The notes under the pieces: model-generated | What the model saw: only the letters and a program-made list of their open reading frames with translations | Database searches by the model: none | Told to the model about the DNA's origin: nothing | Source of the DNA: Rapana venosa | Lineage: Eukaryota; Mollusca; Gastropoda; Neogastropoda; Muricidae | Reading direction: 5' to 3' | Length of the DNA: 64,000 nt | Assembly: GCA_028751875.1 (NCBI GenBank) | Contig: CM054154.1 | Location: forward strand, 52,245,476-52,309,475 | In this document: in pieces, positions 32,950 through 43,010 of the stretch | Position numbering within the stretch: the first letter of the stretch is position 1 | Layout of the letters: each line of letters begins with the position of its first letter | Translations under genes and position numbers: made by a program

Positions 32950-34150
32950 AGCTCAAACTCGAATGATTTATTCACAAAAAGGCCATTGGCCCATACATGA
33001 AGGGGTTGCCGAACTGCTTAGTATTTTGTTGGGGTAAAAGCAATAGTAACGACAAATGTTACTGGATAACAAAAAGTCTGCTACAAAAATATGACTTAGG
33101 ATAACAATATCTCTCTTATTCTGAAAGTTTTACACAAATATAAAGTGAGGCTGCGCACAGCCTCAGGATGACTTGATGCCAGGAGTAAACAGAGTCTAAA
33201 TAAATTAGGCTGTCTACTACATTTAACAGGGATGTAGTTTCTGCCTAACATCCTCTAATACTGGACAGCACAACAACAAAATGTACTTCATCCTCAGGTG
33301 CTTGCTTACATAATGGGCATAGCAGCCTGAGGTCATCAATATCATGTTCTCTGTATCTCAATTTATTAACATTTTTATCTGATACACCAAGTCTAAACTT
33401 AGACATAATTCTCTTCAAATGTTTATCCATATCAAGTTTTAGATAAGGGTTGACATCATGTGAACGTATAAATTGTCTGTACATTTGAAATCTTTCACTG
33501 TTTTGTATATGATCACTCCATTGCTGCCATCGGCAGTCAATCAATCTTTGCCTGAAAGCGTTAATAAACTCTCTACAATTTCCGACTCCTTGATTGAGCC
33601 AAACAAATCCAAACCCCAGTTCACACAAACAGGTACGTATTTGTGTTGCCCAGTTGTTTTTCCCTTTGACATCTAGATCATAAAGCATCTTGTAGGATTT
33701 AAAAGGTAGCCTGCTCTCATTCATATGCAGAATCTTAATCCAATATCTAACGCATCTTACAGCAGCATTAACAGAGAGAGGATATCTATTGGTTTCACTA
33801 TAAACAAGATCATTAGGTGTATGTATACCTAAGCCTAAAAACTGCTTTAAAGCAAAGAGGTGCACTGATTCACAATGTGTTACAGCTGCATCCAGTCCCC
33901 AAATTTCCGCGCCATATAACACAGTGGGTTGTATCTGTGCATCAAATATCTAAATGAACAAGTCGAAAGAGTTATTATTCAATATTCATAGTTTTTTCAA
34001 AACAATTAACAAGCTTCTTTTACCTCTACTTGCCAGATCTTTACATGCAGTTATGCAACTAAGCTTTGTAGAAAAACAGATTCCTAAATATTTATATACA
34101 TTAATCACAGGCATGACTTTTCCATTGTACAACCACTTTTACCACAATTG
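32950..34150 (-). pseudogene. LINE-A5, 5'-truncated 3' end of a LINE-A
   Basis: A minus-strand copy of the LINE-A 3' end. The segment 33245-33922 is open and includes YGAEIWGLDAAVTHCESVHL, QRLIDCRWQQWSDHIQ, and a terminal zinc-finger-like CPLCKQAPEDEVHF. Further upstream, to about 34150, the thumb region is out of frame (near 33930). It is closely similar to 26180-27360 of LINE-A4. The 3' UTR has AATAAA directly before the (CT)n tail. Truncation near 34150 is a usual outcome of incomplete reverse transcription. Confidence 0.82.
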
Positions 34151-35100
34151 TTGATAACAGAATAAACACTGCATTTTACATACCTTGGGACTCAAAAAGT
34201 GCGAAGATATATTAACTGAGGTAAAATATTTAATTCATTACATAATAGTAATGAGAACAGGGATAGGGATGGGGTTTGGGGGGCTTATTTGGCTGGGTTC
34301 TTTCTCATCCTGATATTATTTACTAGGTTGAAAACGGCTGACTTGTTAGCAAAACAAAAGGTACAATGAGATAAAACAGGGAAAAAACAACAGGAAGCAA
34401 TCTAAAAATGACCAACTAAGAAATCAATACCTTGTTGAAAACTTCTGTGCATAAGGGTTTGTTTTGTTGTTGTTTTTTGGGAGGAGGGGGTTACAATTTT
34501 AAAAAAAAATTCATCCCACCCAAGACATCTCTCAAACCTTAATGATAAACTGCTTTCAAATCCTGGGAAAAACAAATATTCCCAGAATGAATTATGTGCT
34601 TGTTCTTGATCATTACCTCATAATCATGTTCTTTTTCCACAACCAGTCCTAGATCATTCACAATATTAAGAATCTGGCACTGAAATTCAGGCAAAGGCAT
34701 CTGATAATCTCATCATCTGTGAAACCTCAGACCTCTAGCCGAACAACAAAGGAAAAAAACCAAACACACACACCACTAACACAATCACATTCACATCCCC
34801 CCCCCCCCCTAAACAAAATAATAATATGAATGACTGCACATAATAGTAAGAATTCCAAACACTTCTCTTAAAAAAATGTAACCCCCCCCAAAAAAAAACC
34901 CCACCCCACCTCAACAGCAACAACACACACACACACTCATCCACGCACACACACAAAATCCCACAAACAAGAAACCGAGAGAAAAGGAAGAGAGAGAACA
35001 AAAAAGCCCAAACTAACAGTCCTAAAAAAATTAATTAAAAAACAACAACAAAACCCAGTCCCAACAACGGAACTACTAGAGCGCCAGGGGCGGGACTCAC
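34151..35100. other. AT-rich then A/C-only DNA
   Basis: 34190-34735 is AT-rich and unassigned. 34735-35060 is almost only A and C on the plus strand, with C runs at 34797-34809. No gene is supported; the ORFs on the minus strand are compositional except for the exon at 35101. Confidence 0.6.
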
Positions 35101-35226
35101 AGCACTTTGGTACTGGCTGGGCGAAATGGGCTCGAAACGGGACTCGCTGGCTTTGGCGGCAGCAGCCATGCCTCTCTGCTGGGTCTGGGCCAGGGGCTGG
35201 GGCGACGGCTGGCTTCTCTGCTGCTG
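35101..35226 (-). CDS. Candidate host exon, Gln/Ser/Pro-rich linker
   Basis: GC-rich segment in AT-rich surroundings, flanked on the minus strand by a GT-rich tract ending CTGCAG (several in-phase CAG acceptors) and by the strong donor GTGAGT. In phase 0 it reads QQQRSQPSPQPLAQTQQRG, then MAAAAKASESRFEPISPSQY. Length 126 bp, phase 0 to 0, so it can join the C2 exon at 13030 (phase 0 start) without a shift. It is a low-complexity linker, so the family cannot be named. A second frame is also open, which lowers certainty. Confidence 0.45.
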
Positions 35227-35620
35227 CTGCAGCACACACACAGGGTTCAAACCTTCATTCTGCATTCTTTGGGTTGTTGTTGTGCGTTCCCCAGCTTTAC
35301 ACCCTGGGGGTCACCCAGAACCTGCACTCTGCCTCACTCATCCCACCTGGGAATCACTGTGAGATAGGAAGTACACACTGGATAAGAAGTTTGCGTGTAT
35401 GACTGTTTTCAAGTACCTCGCCATAGAGGCAGCCATACTCCAACTTCAGAGGATTTTTTTCTCCTTTAACAAAGGAGAGTGCAGGTTGTTATGTTAAGAG
35501 CTTCTCATGGCTGAGGGCAATCTCAACACAACATTTTACAACATAACAACATTTCACTATAGGCCTTGGCAATTAGCTGACAATAACTGACACAGTTTTT
35601 GGTCTGGGCCAATTCTTTGG

Positions 35621-35905
35621 ATTAATTTTATAATTAAAGTAGGCTTCCGCTAGGAAGGTGGAGTTTAATTAGGATTATTTTGAATCTATCGAATTACTCA
35701 GAGATGTAGCAGAGGAGCAACCGCCAAGCCATTCAGTGTTTAGTATATGTGTCCACTAGACTTAAAATAGGGAGGGTATGTTCATCAGGATTATCTCAAA
35801 TCATTGGGGAGGGCGCTAGTTTCTCTTCCATCCAACAGATTCAAGATAATCTTAATTAAACTCCACCTTCCTAGTGTAAGCCTAGCTTAATTATAAAATA
35901 ATTTT
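35621..35905. repeat. Inverted repeat, arms about 67 bp
   Basis: The left arm (35621-35688) contains GGCTTCCGCTAGGAAGGTGG and AGTTTAATTAGGATTATTTT; the right arm (35839-35905) is its imperfect reverse complement. The 150-bp centre contains no ORF. It lies 3' of the DIRS recombinase gene, so it may be the element's terminal or internal complementary repeat. A separate MITE-like foldback is the alternative. No clear target duplication was found. Confidence 0.75.
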
Positions 35906-36079
35906 TCATCTATTTCTCATACAGAGAAATCACGAAAGACTTTAGTGACCTAGTGGACACACAATCACACAATTTACAAGACACATCCAACATACCTCAT
36001 CCAATGAAAACCAGGTCTGCAACAAACTGATGAAGCATTGTTCAGTGAAGACTCACTATGTACAACTTCAGATATGACC

Positions 36080-36910
36080 CATTATTGTTTTGTAAGGTAG
36101 GTGTCCAAAACCGACTGTCCAAAGTTTGGAGTATCAGCTTTGTAATAATATTTACAAAACGTTTTCTGACTGCTCCAGCCTGCTGCCTTCATGATTGATG
36201 CAAGGGATGCACCATGACTGGCAGCTGCACTGGTACTGGCAGCATGTGTACTGTGGCTTCCATATTTTCAGGTATGTATCTATGCCCGCCATTTCAAGCA
36301 CTGTTTTCACCCAACAGGATAAAGTTTCCCTGGAGATAGAGTCATAAGTCTTAATATAGCTGTTAAACAATTCTGATCCTTTCAAGAACTCCATTTGACC
36401 TCTAGATACTTATAGAGATGTTACAACAAGCACAATTTATCATTGTTAGGGAATAACAAGATATTTGCTGGCTCTGTGTGGACACCTGGCTTTGTATGCT
36501 TCTGTTTCCTAGAGAAAAACATCACATTTGTATCTATTGGGATAAAGTGTAATATCATGCACTGAAAGTGCATGTAATGCTTTATCTCTTTGCCCCGTTA
36601 AGAGGGACAACAACATTACAGCTCTCAAAGTCAACTGTTTCAGTGTCAGATCAAGTATTTCTGGCTACTCAAGCAAGCGTTCCAAAACATTATCTACATT
36701 CCAAGTCTCTTGGTACTTTGGTAGCGCTGGGCATTTCTCAAACACTTCTTTTAATAATCTACAAATGTCAGTATGGGAACCTAGAGAAAAATATGCACTC
36801 ATGGCACTTCTTGCACTGTTTGCCGCACTATACCCTTCACCTTCAGAGTACAGGGAAGCAAGAAGAAAATTTGCTATATTTACAGGGTCAGGTGTAGACT
36901 CATCCACACA
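36080..36910 (-). pseudogene. DIRS-type tyrosine recombinase, inactive copy
   Basis: Read leftwards: core-binding part (DPVNIANFLLASLYSEGEGY, SARSAMSAYF, KCPALPKYQETWNVDNVL) then the catalytic part (SRETLSCWVKTVLEMAGID, KYGSHSTHAASTSAAASHG, GWSSQKTFCKYYYKAD) to a stop near 36083. The enzyme would integrate the circular DNA copy of a DIRS element. Frameshifts lie near 36280 and in 36400-36650. The HxxR motif reads HSTH, so the second catalytic Arg is His (a CGT to CAT-type change), which should inactivate it. The Tyr nucleophile region KYYYK is present. Confidence 0.78.
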
Positions 36911-37049
36911 ATTGTTGTGAGCAGAGTTTTTTCACTTATATAGCAGTTGTTGGTCACCAAGATTCCAAAATCAGGTCTGTTGCAGTATCTGTCAATCTTT
37001 TTTCTCCAAACCTTTCCCTGATATTCTGCATGCCAGAAGATGTAGGCTC

Positions 37050-38115
37050 CCCTTTATTTTACAAGGGGACGTAACTTGCGTGGATGGCTTGGAGGAAGGA
37101 GGATATCCCTGGCTGCTGGAAGGGGACAGGTTCTGCTGTCAGCATACTGGACAGGACTGGCCACCAGACTTACTTGTGTTTTCCAGCTCGGGACAATCAA
37201 TACGCCTGTGGTCTGTTCTTGGCGTACTTTTTGGAGAACTTGCAGAATCACACTGAAAGGAGGAAAAGCACAGAACTCAGTGAATTTCCATGAAATTGAA
37301 AAGGATCCACTGCATGGGCTTCTGGGTCAGGTCTGTAGCTGATATAGCATGCAAACTGCTTGTTTATCCTTGAGGCGAATAAATCCACAGAGGGTTTGGC
37401 CTTCAAATGTGAAAGTGCATTATGCAGCATAGCATAGTTGAGCTTCCATTCAGCATCCAGGTTTATTTTCCTGGATTCTGTATCAGCTGCAGCATTGCCT
37501 CTCCCTGGTATAAATGCTGCTGAAAGGCATATGTTCTTAGCAACACACCATTCCCATATATAGTAGAAGTAATGTCACTGCATGATGGTGAATGGCTGGT
37601 ACAAAAATGTTTAATACAAGCAACGGTTGTAGTGTTGTCTGTCAAAACTCGAGCTGCTTTACCTGCTATAAGAATTGCGTTAAGTTCAAGATAATTGATA
37701 AGGTAGTCTGCTTCAATAGGGAGCCATGCACCACCAGAGCAGTGGTCCTGGAATGAACATCCCCAACCTTCCTTACTGGCATCTGATGTAATAGTCACTT
37801 CAGGCTCTGGATCAGACACAGAGTTGGAGGCACTGTCAATATTCTCAATCCACCATAGCAGTTCCTTTCTTGCTGGGGAAGAAATACTCATCAAAGTTCC
37901 CTCTATTATACTTAAGTGCAAGTTTCTTGTCATTTTCTAAGTGAAAGAAGTGCAATGGTCCATATCCTACAGCTGTAAAGCTAGTTACCATCATTCCTAC
38001 TACCTTAGCAACTTCCCTGATAGGTACTTGCTCCTTCTTCAGCGGCTGTGAGAGACCTAGTTTTAATAATTCTTTCCAATCTTCTTTCAGAACAGACATT
38101 TTCTTCGAATCCATA
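37050..38115 (-). pseudogene. DIRS RT remainder and RNase H
   Basis: After the RT region that precedes RNase H (EDWKELLKLGLSQPLKKEQV, VGMMVTSFTAVGYGPLHFF) comes the RNase H core: TITSDASKEGWGCSF (first Asp), YLELNAILIAGKAARVLTDN (Glu and second Asp), and CIKHFCTSHSPSCSDI. A DIRS-typical end follows: PSVDLFASRINKQFACYIS, RPDPEAHAVDPF and GVLIVPSWKTQ. Frameshifts occur near 37870, 37450 and 37250. The RT catalytic domain (YxDD block) is missing; a SINE-2 head sits at the break. Confidence 0.8.
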
Positions 38116-38136
38116 ATAACACCAAAATAATGAATA

Positions 38137-38320
38137 GTCTGGGATGCCTAGTGGTTAGAACATTGCACACGCAATCTGACGACTCGAGTTCGATTCCCGT
38201 TCAAGGGGATATTTTCCCCTGGAGTTAACATCAGTGCCGACTCCACTCTCCCCAAAAGTCCTTCGGATGAGACTATAAACCGAGGTCCCGTGTGCGAATG
38301 CAGCGATGCAGACAAATTAT
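38137..38320 (+). mobile_element. SINE-2 head and core, 3'-truncated
   Basis: tRNA-like head: A-box-like TGCCTAGTGGTTAGAAC and B box GAGTTCGATTCCC. It is followed by TTTTCCCCTGGAGTTAACAT and the conserved core CCTTCGGATGAGACTATAAA then CCGAGGTCCCGTGTG. The same blocks are in the full SINE-2 at 45801. The tail signature is missing. It lies at the junction between DIRS gag and RNase H. Confidence 0.75.
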
Positions 38321-39153
38321 ATCTTAAGAGTTTATCAGTAACAGGAGTACTGTCACTACAAATTCCAGCAGCAATGGTTGGGTTAAGGCACGGTTTTATT
38401 GCCACCCCTTGCTTGAGAGACAGGTCTTGGGATGCAAGGCCTAACAGAGCTACCGAATCAGCCAGTCCAGAAACCCCTGTTTCCAAAAGATCGGGGTTTT
38501 CTCTGCACTGTGCCTCAGGAATCGCATGCATTGCTTAGGCCACAGCGCTTGTAGCATGCAAAGCTAGACGCTGTGTGTGTGTGCCGTTGGGAGATCCACT
38601 TCCTGGTGTTGGTTGGTGTTGGTTGGCATTGCTTTCCATACCTCACTGTTTACTGTCTGCACACACATTTTGTTTACAATTTGCCTGTGGCGAATGTTTT
38701 TCTGGCAGCTTTTTTACTTTCTTATCAGAGATTTTCTTGGAAAATCGTTCGTTAACAAGCTTCGCAATTGACACCAAAACCTTTTGGTCCTCGACTTCAT
38801 CGAGTTCATCATCCAATTCCTTAATGAGCTCATCCTCATCATAGAAACTAACAGAGAGAACATCGTGTCTGTCTGTTCCTTCCCTGATATCAGAATTAGA
38901 CTCGGCACTATCCTAGCTCAACACGTCCTATTTACTTTTTTGGCCATGCTTTTGTCCCGTCAGCACAAACTTCACTTTCTTGTGACTTAATGGTCTTAAC
39001 CGCTGATGAAACTTGAGATGATAGCTCCGATATCACCTTGTGTATTTTGTCATCTAAGCTTTGGAAGCGGTGTTCCCATTTGGCATCGAGGCTTTCCAAT
39101 TCTGATGCCGATTTGTCTTCCGCGCTTAGGCCTACTTCTTTCTCTCCTGACAT
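38321..39153 (-). pseudogene. DIRS gag-like ORF1
   Basis: Starts at Met 39153 (MSGEKEVGLSAEDKSASELE) with a predicted coiled coil (WEHRFQSLDDKIHKVISELS). An acidic/basic middle follows in another frame (YDEDELIKELDDELDEVEDQ, LVNERFSKKISDKKVKKL), then a block typical of DIRS gag (LADSVALLGLASQDLSLKQG, AIKPCLNPTIAAGI, STPVTDKLL). The frame changes near 38930 and 38600. Together with 36080-38115 on the same strand it gives the DIRS order gag, RNase H, recombinase. Confidence 0.65.
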
Positions 39154-39463
39154 ACCAAGATGTCAAATGAATGTGCACACACACAAAAGTGGTAGATTTT
39201 TCTTTTTCTCAGCGTAAGCTGACCTTTGTTGCCAACTAAGGGCTAGGTAGGCAATGGAAAACTAAGTCACCAGGACTGACAACCTCTATACCAAATCTTC
39301 TTAAACTGAAAACAAATTGGATAAAATAAAGGAGTTTTACCTTGTTCAATGCTTGGGGCAATGCACATGCACACACACAGAAAACAAATACCTACACATT
39401 AAATGTAGACCTATAAAAAGTGTATTTATCATTAACACTTCTGCTCCTCAAACCAAAACTCAC

Positions 39464-39533
39464 TCTGGCGGCTAACTTCATGCCACTGACTCGCCTGGCG
39501 CACAGCTCCACTGCTATATCTTGCACGATTTCT
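39464..39533 (-). CDS. Candidate host exon, 70 bp
   Basis: Bounded on the minus strand by ATTTCTCATACAG and the strong donor GTGAGT. Two frames are open: one reads RNRARYSSGAVRQASQWHEV, the other EIVQDIAVELCARRVSGMKL then AAR. The second ends in phase 0 and would join the Gln-rich exon at 35226 in frame, which is why it is preferred. Evidence is splice sites and phase only; no domain is recognised. Confidence 0.35.
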
Positions 39534-39654
39534 CTGTATGAGAAATAATTTCCATACAACACCATGCATGCACACACACACACACATGTGCTTGTACACA
39601 CACACAGACACACACACGTGTGTGTGCATGCATGCAAACACACATCCATACACA

Positions 39655-40567
39655 ACCATCTGCCAACAAATGAGGAAGAAATCAGGAATATTCTAAAGGA
39701 AACAACCATAACATCATACGATCTTGATCCTGTGCCTGCTTCTCTTTTCACATAGTGCCTTCCACAGCTTATACCAACTATCACAAAAATAGTTAACTCA
39801 TCTCTTCTTTCAGGAATTTTTCCATCAGCTCTCAAATAGCTTGCAATAGTCACACCTCTACTAAAAAAAAAAACACGACCTTGACTGTAAAATTCTGAAG
39901 GATTACAGGCCTGTTTCTAACCTACCTTTCATCTCCAAAGTCCTTGAAAAAGTCACTCTGAAACAACTCAACAGCCATCTTCATTAAATAGTCTCCTTCC
40001 CACATTTCAGTCTGCCTATCGTGTCAACCACAGCACTAAACCCACCCTAGTCCACACCTTAAACACGCTTCTACACGCTTCTGACTCAGGGAAAATCTCC
40101 CTTCTCAGTCTTCTCAACTTATCTGCAGCATTCCACACTATAGATCATTCAATTCTTCCTTCCCGTCTCCAAAAAAAGTTTTGGTATTAAAGGGGCAGCC
40201 CTCACCTGGTTTAGTTCATATCTCACAGATTGATTCCATACAGTTGCAGTAAACAAGATTAAATCAACACCTGCCAAAATGGAATGCGGAGTCCTGCATG
40301 GATCAGTTCTGAGCCCTGTTCTTTTCACTCTCTACACTGCTCCACTGATGACTCTCAGATTCAAAGCAGTGACACTCCTGAAAATGTGCCTTCTCTCTTG
40401 ACAAATGTCACACTGCCTCCAAGGCATTCAAAACTGGATGATACAAAACAAGTTACAGCTAAACGCAGTTAAAACTGAAGCCATGATTGTAAGGACCAAA
40501 CACAAACTCTCTTCCATCACAACAGCTTCAATAGAATTTGGCAATACCACAGTTCCTCTATCCACCA
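39655..40567 (+). pseudogene. LINE-C2, RT 5' part
   Basis: Plus-strand L2/CR1-like RT with many stops. Recognisable blocks: EEIRNILKETTITSYDLDPV, FPSALK then LAIVTPLLKK, QSAYRVNHSTKPTLVHTLNT, SAAFHTIDHSIL, and GIQNWMIQNKLQLNAVKTEA. The FYADD block near 40340 has lost bases (only DDSQIQSSD remains). RTE-d interrupts it at 40568 within the block PLSTTVKYLG known from LINE-C1. Confidence 0.75.
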
Positions 40568-41183
40568 CCTTACCTTGCCTTAATTCTCTCTGTGCCAGGA
40601 GGCACACAAGGCTTGAACATCATTCCTCCACTGGTTCCAGTCTGCAGCTGTGCGTCGTGCGGCGTTCCACGTGCTCCAGCCTGCGCCGTTCCGCTCTACT
40701 TCTACCATTCGTCGCCATGTTGTTTTTGGGCGTCCCCTTTTCCTTCTCCCTTCAGGTGTCCATCCGAGGGCAACAGCACAGTTTTCACTCCTGTCCTTTC
40801 TTAGGACATGTCCGATCCAGTTCCATCTCCGTTTTCTAATCTCCTGGCTGATTTTTTCTGCTCCTGCTATTTCCAAGACTGTCTTGTTGGAAATGTGTTC
40901 TTGCCATCGGATCTTGAAGATCCTCCTCAGACATTTGGTTTGGAAAATGTCTAGTTTCTCTTCTTCTCCTTTCGTTAATTTCCAGGTCTCACATCCGTAG
41001 AGAAGAAATGACAAAACAAGGCTCTTGAAAAGGGATGCTTTGGTTTTTCTGCTGATGTCTCCTGTTTGCCAGATGTTGGATAATCGTTTCATCTGCGCAC
41101 TGGCCAGTGCTACTCTCTTCTTGACGTCTGCTGTTCCTCCTCCGTCTTTGGTGACGTTTGCTCCACAGTCAAGTATTAAGATG
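40568..41183 (-). mobile_element. RTE-d, 5'-truncated RTE nested in LINE-C2
   Basis: An intact minus-strand C-terminal RTE reading frame to the stop at 40580-40582: ANVTKDGGGTADVKKRVALA, LLYGCETWKLTKGEEEKLD, RIFKIRWQEHISNKTVLEI, WNWIGHVLRKDRSEN, GRPKTTWRRMVEVE. The tail after TAA is the short repeat GGCAAGGTAAGG. LINE-C2 resumes at about 41184 with FIDNTLSIQKF, so the insertion is exact within the 3' RT half. Sequence and tail differ from RTE-a, b, c and e. It resembles RTE-b in the IGHVLRK and GRPK.TWRR blocks. Confidence 0.85.
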
Positions 41184-41849
41184 TTTTTATCGACAACACA
41201 CTCTCTATCCAAAAATTCATCACCCAGACCTGCCAGTTATGTTACTATCAATTACGGCGTGTAAGTGCAATTTGAAAGTACCTGTCCACTGATGCAACAT
41301 CCCAGCTTGTCACATCTCTCATTCTTTCACGTCTGGACTATTGCAATTTTCTTTTGGCTGGTCTGCCAGCATCATCAATCCACTCCCTTCAACGCATACA
41401 AACTCTGCAACTCGACTAGTCCTCAGAAAGAACAAATCTGAGCATATCACTTCTCTTGCGACCTCTCCACTGGTTGCTTGTGCCACAGAGAGTAAAGTAC
41501 AAGATCAGTACCCTCTGTTACAAATGTCTCCATAAAACAGCACCCTCCTGCCTCTGTAAATGTCTTAACCTGCACACTCCTTCACGTTCCCTCCGCTCTG
41601 CTGCAGATACCCTGTGCTTACGAATACCTAGATTCAACCAGTCCACCATTGGCCATCACTCTTTCTCTGTTTCTGGTCCATCAATCTGGAATGACCTCCC
41701 TCTCTCCCTACTTATGACACTTTTAAATCCAGCCTCAAGATATATTTATTTCAAACCTTAGACTTTCCCCTATTGTTTCATCTTATAATTATCTGTCCCT
41801 GCCTTCAATGGCCAAAATCCCCATCACTCTGCTGAAGTGTATAACCTGT

Positions 41850-41935
<86 letters not shown>

Positions 41936-42095
41936 TGTGTGTGACCGCACATGTGCATGTGTGAGTGTATTTGAATTTGTTAAAATTATTAATCACTGTT
42001 GGTTGCAAGTGTAGCAGAGGGTTGAATGCAAGCGCTTTGATTTGTTTTTACAAGATATAGCGCTATATAAATTTCATTATTATTACTACTATTAT
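41184..42095 (+). pseudogene. LINE-C2, RT 3' part, 3' UTR and tail
   Basis: Continues LINE-C2 after RTE-d: [88 protein letters not shown], ending near 41760. The 3' UTR holds a (TG)n tract (41852-41942). It ends with AAGCGCTTTGATTTG and GCGCTATATAAATTTC plus an ATT tail (42055-42095), the shared LINE-C end. Several stops and frameshifts near 41280 and 41420. Confidence 0.8.
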
Positions 42096-42170
42096 TAAAT
42101 GCATGCGCATGCATATACATACACACATGCAGACAACAACACAACACTGGGGTCACTTGGGCTTGCTGCT

Positions 42171-42241
<71 letters not shown>
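42171..42241. repeat. (CA)n microsatellite
   Basis: About 35 uninterrupted CA units, followed by CT- and CA-rich sequence to 42290, which marks the left end of the inverted I-clade segment. Confidence 0.95.
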
Positions 42242-42242
<1 letters not shown>

Positions 42243-42289
42243 CACTTTCTCTCTCTCACTCATATACTCACTTACACACACACACATTC

Positions 42290-43010
42290 ATTATATTCAA
42301 ATTGTCATTCTTGTTTACATTAGACACCTCTATGTCAAAGTGTGCTTTATTCATCTCCCATGATGGGCAAGGTAAGATTGCTTCTCGTGTGTCCATGCTG
42401 AGTTGATTGATTTCAGAGTTTTGTACCAGATCAGACACATATGTACTTATGGGCATTATAGAGGCAATATATTTCGCTCTTTTAGGAAAATCTAATTCTG
42501 ATTGTACTTCTATTTCTTCTGAAATAAAGTTTTCTGTCGTTTTGTTTCTAAGCAAATATTTAGCACATGCCAGTTGACGGTAATCATCCAAAGGCAACAT
42601 GCCCACTTCGTTATATATTCCCAGGGCTGAGGCGAGATAAGGCACACCAAGAGCCAGCTTTGCAGTCTATACTTTGTAACTTTTTAAGTAAATACTTAGG
42701 AGCACTGAAAAATACCTCTTGGCCTTACGATAACTTTGAACGAATAATAGAAGTAGCTAAATATTTCAGATTTAATGTGTCTTGGCCCCAGAACTATTTA
42801 CTTACCATCTTCAGAAAGTTTAATCCTTTCTTTGCTTTAGTTAAATTGTGTTCAATATGTGCATTCCAAGTTAGCTTAGAAGTGAGAATAACAAATTAAC
42901 ACCCAAGAACTTTACAGTATCTTTATACTCAATCACGTCGGTCCCAATTCTAAATGCTGGTAGCTCATCTGGATTACTGATATTGTAATATAATGGTTTC
43001 TGATGTCCGA
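42290..43010 (-). pseudogene. I-clade LINE, inverted RT thumb segment
   Basis: On the minus strand: KPLYYNISNPDELPAFRIGT, VIEYKDTVKFLGVN, then in another frame the block that corresponds to SIIRSKLSYGQEVFFSAPKY of the family. It continues with GMLPLDDYRQLACAKYLLRN and LPCPSWEMNKAHFDIEVSN, ending at about 42290. This is the region just upstream of RNase H in an I-type ORF2. The RNase H itself lies on the opposite strand directly to the right, so the segment is a 5' inversion of one insertion. Confidence 0.75.

Noticed and set aside
41808..42323. Val/Cys or His/Thr repeat ORFs
   Set aside because: Translations of TG/CA microsatellites; the same applies to 15255-15510, 19240-19452, 44591-44923, 53325-53537 and 62013-62128.
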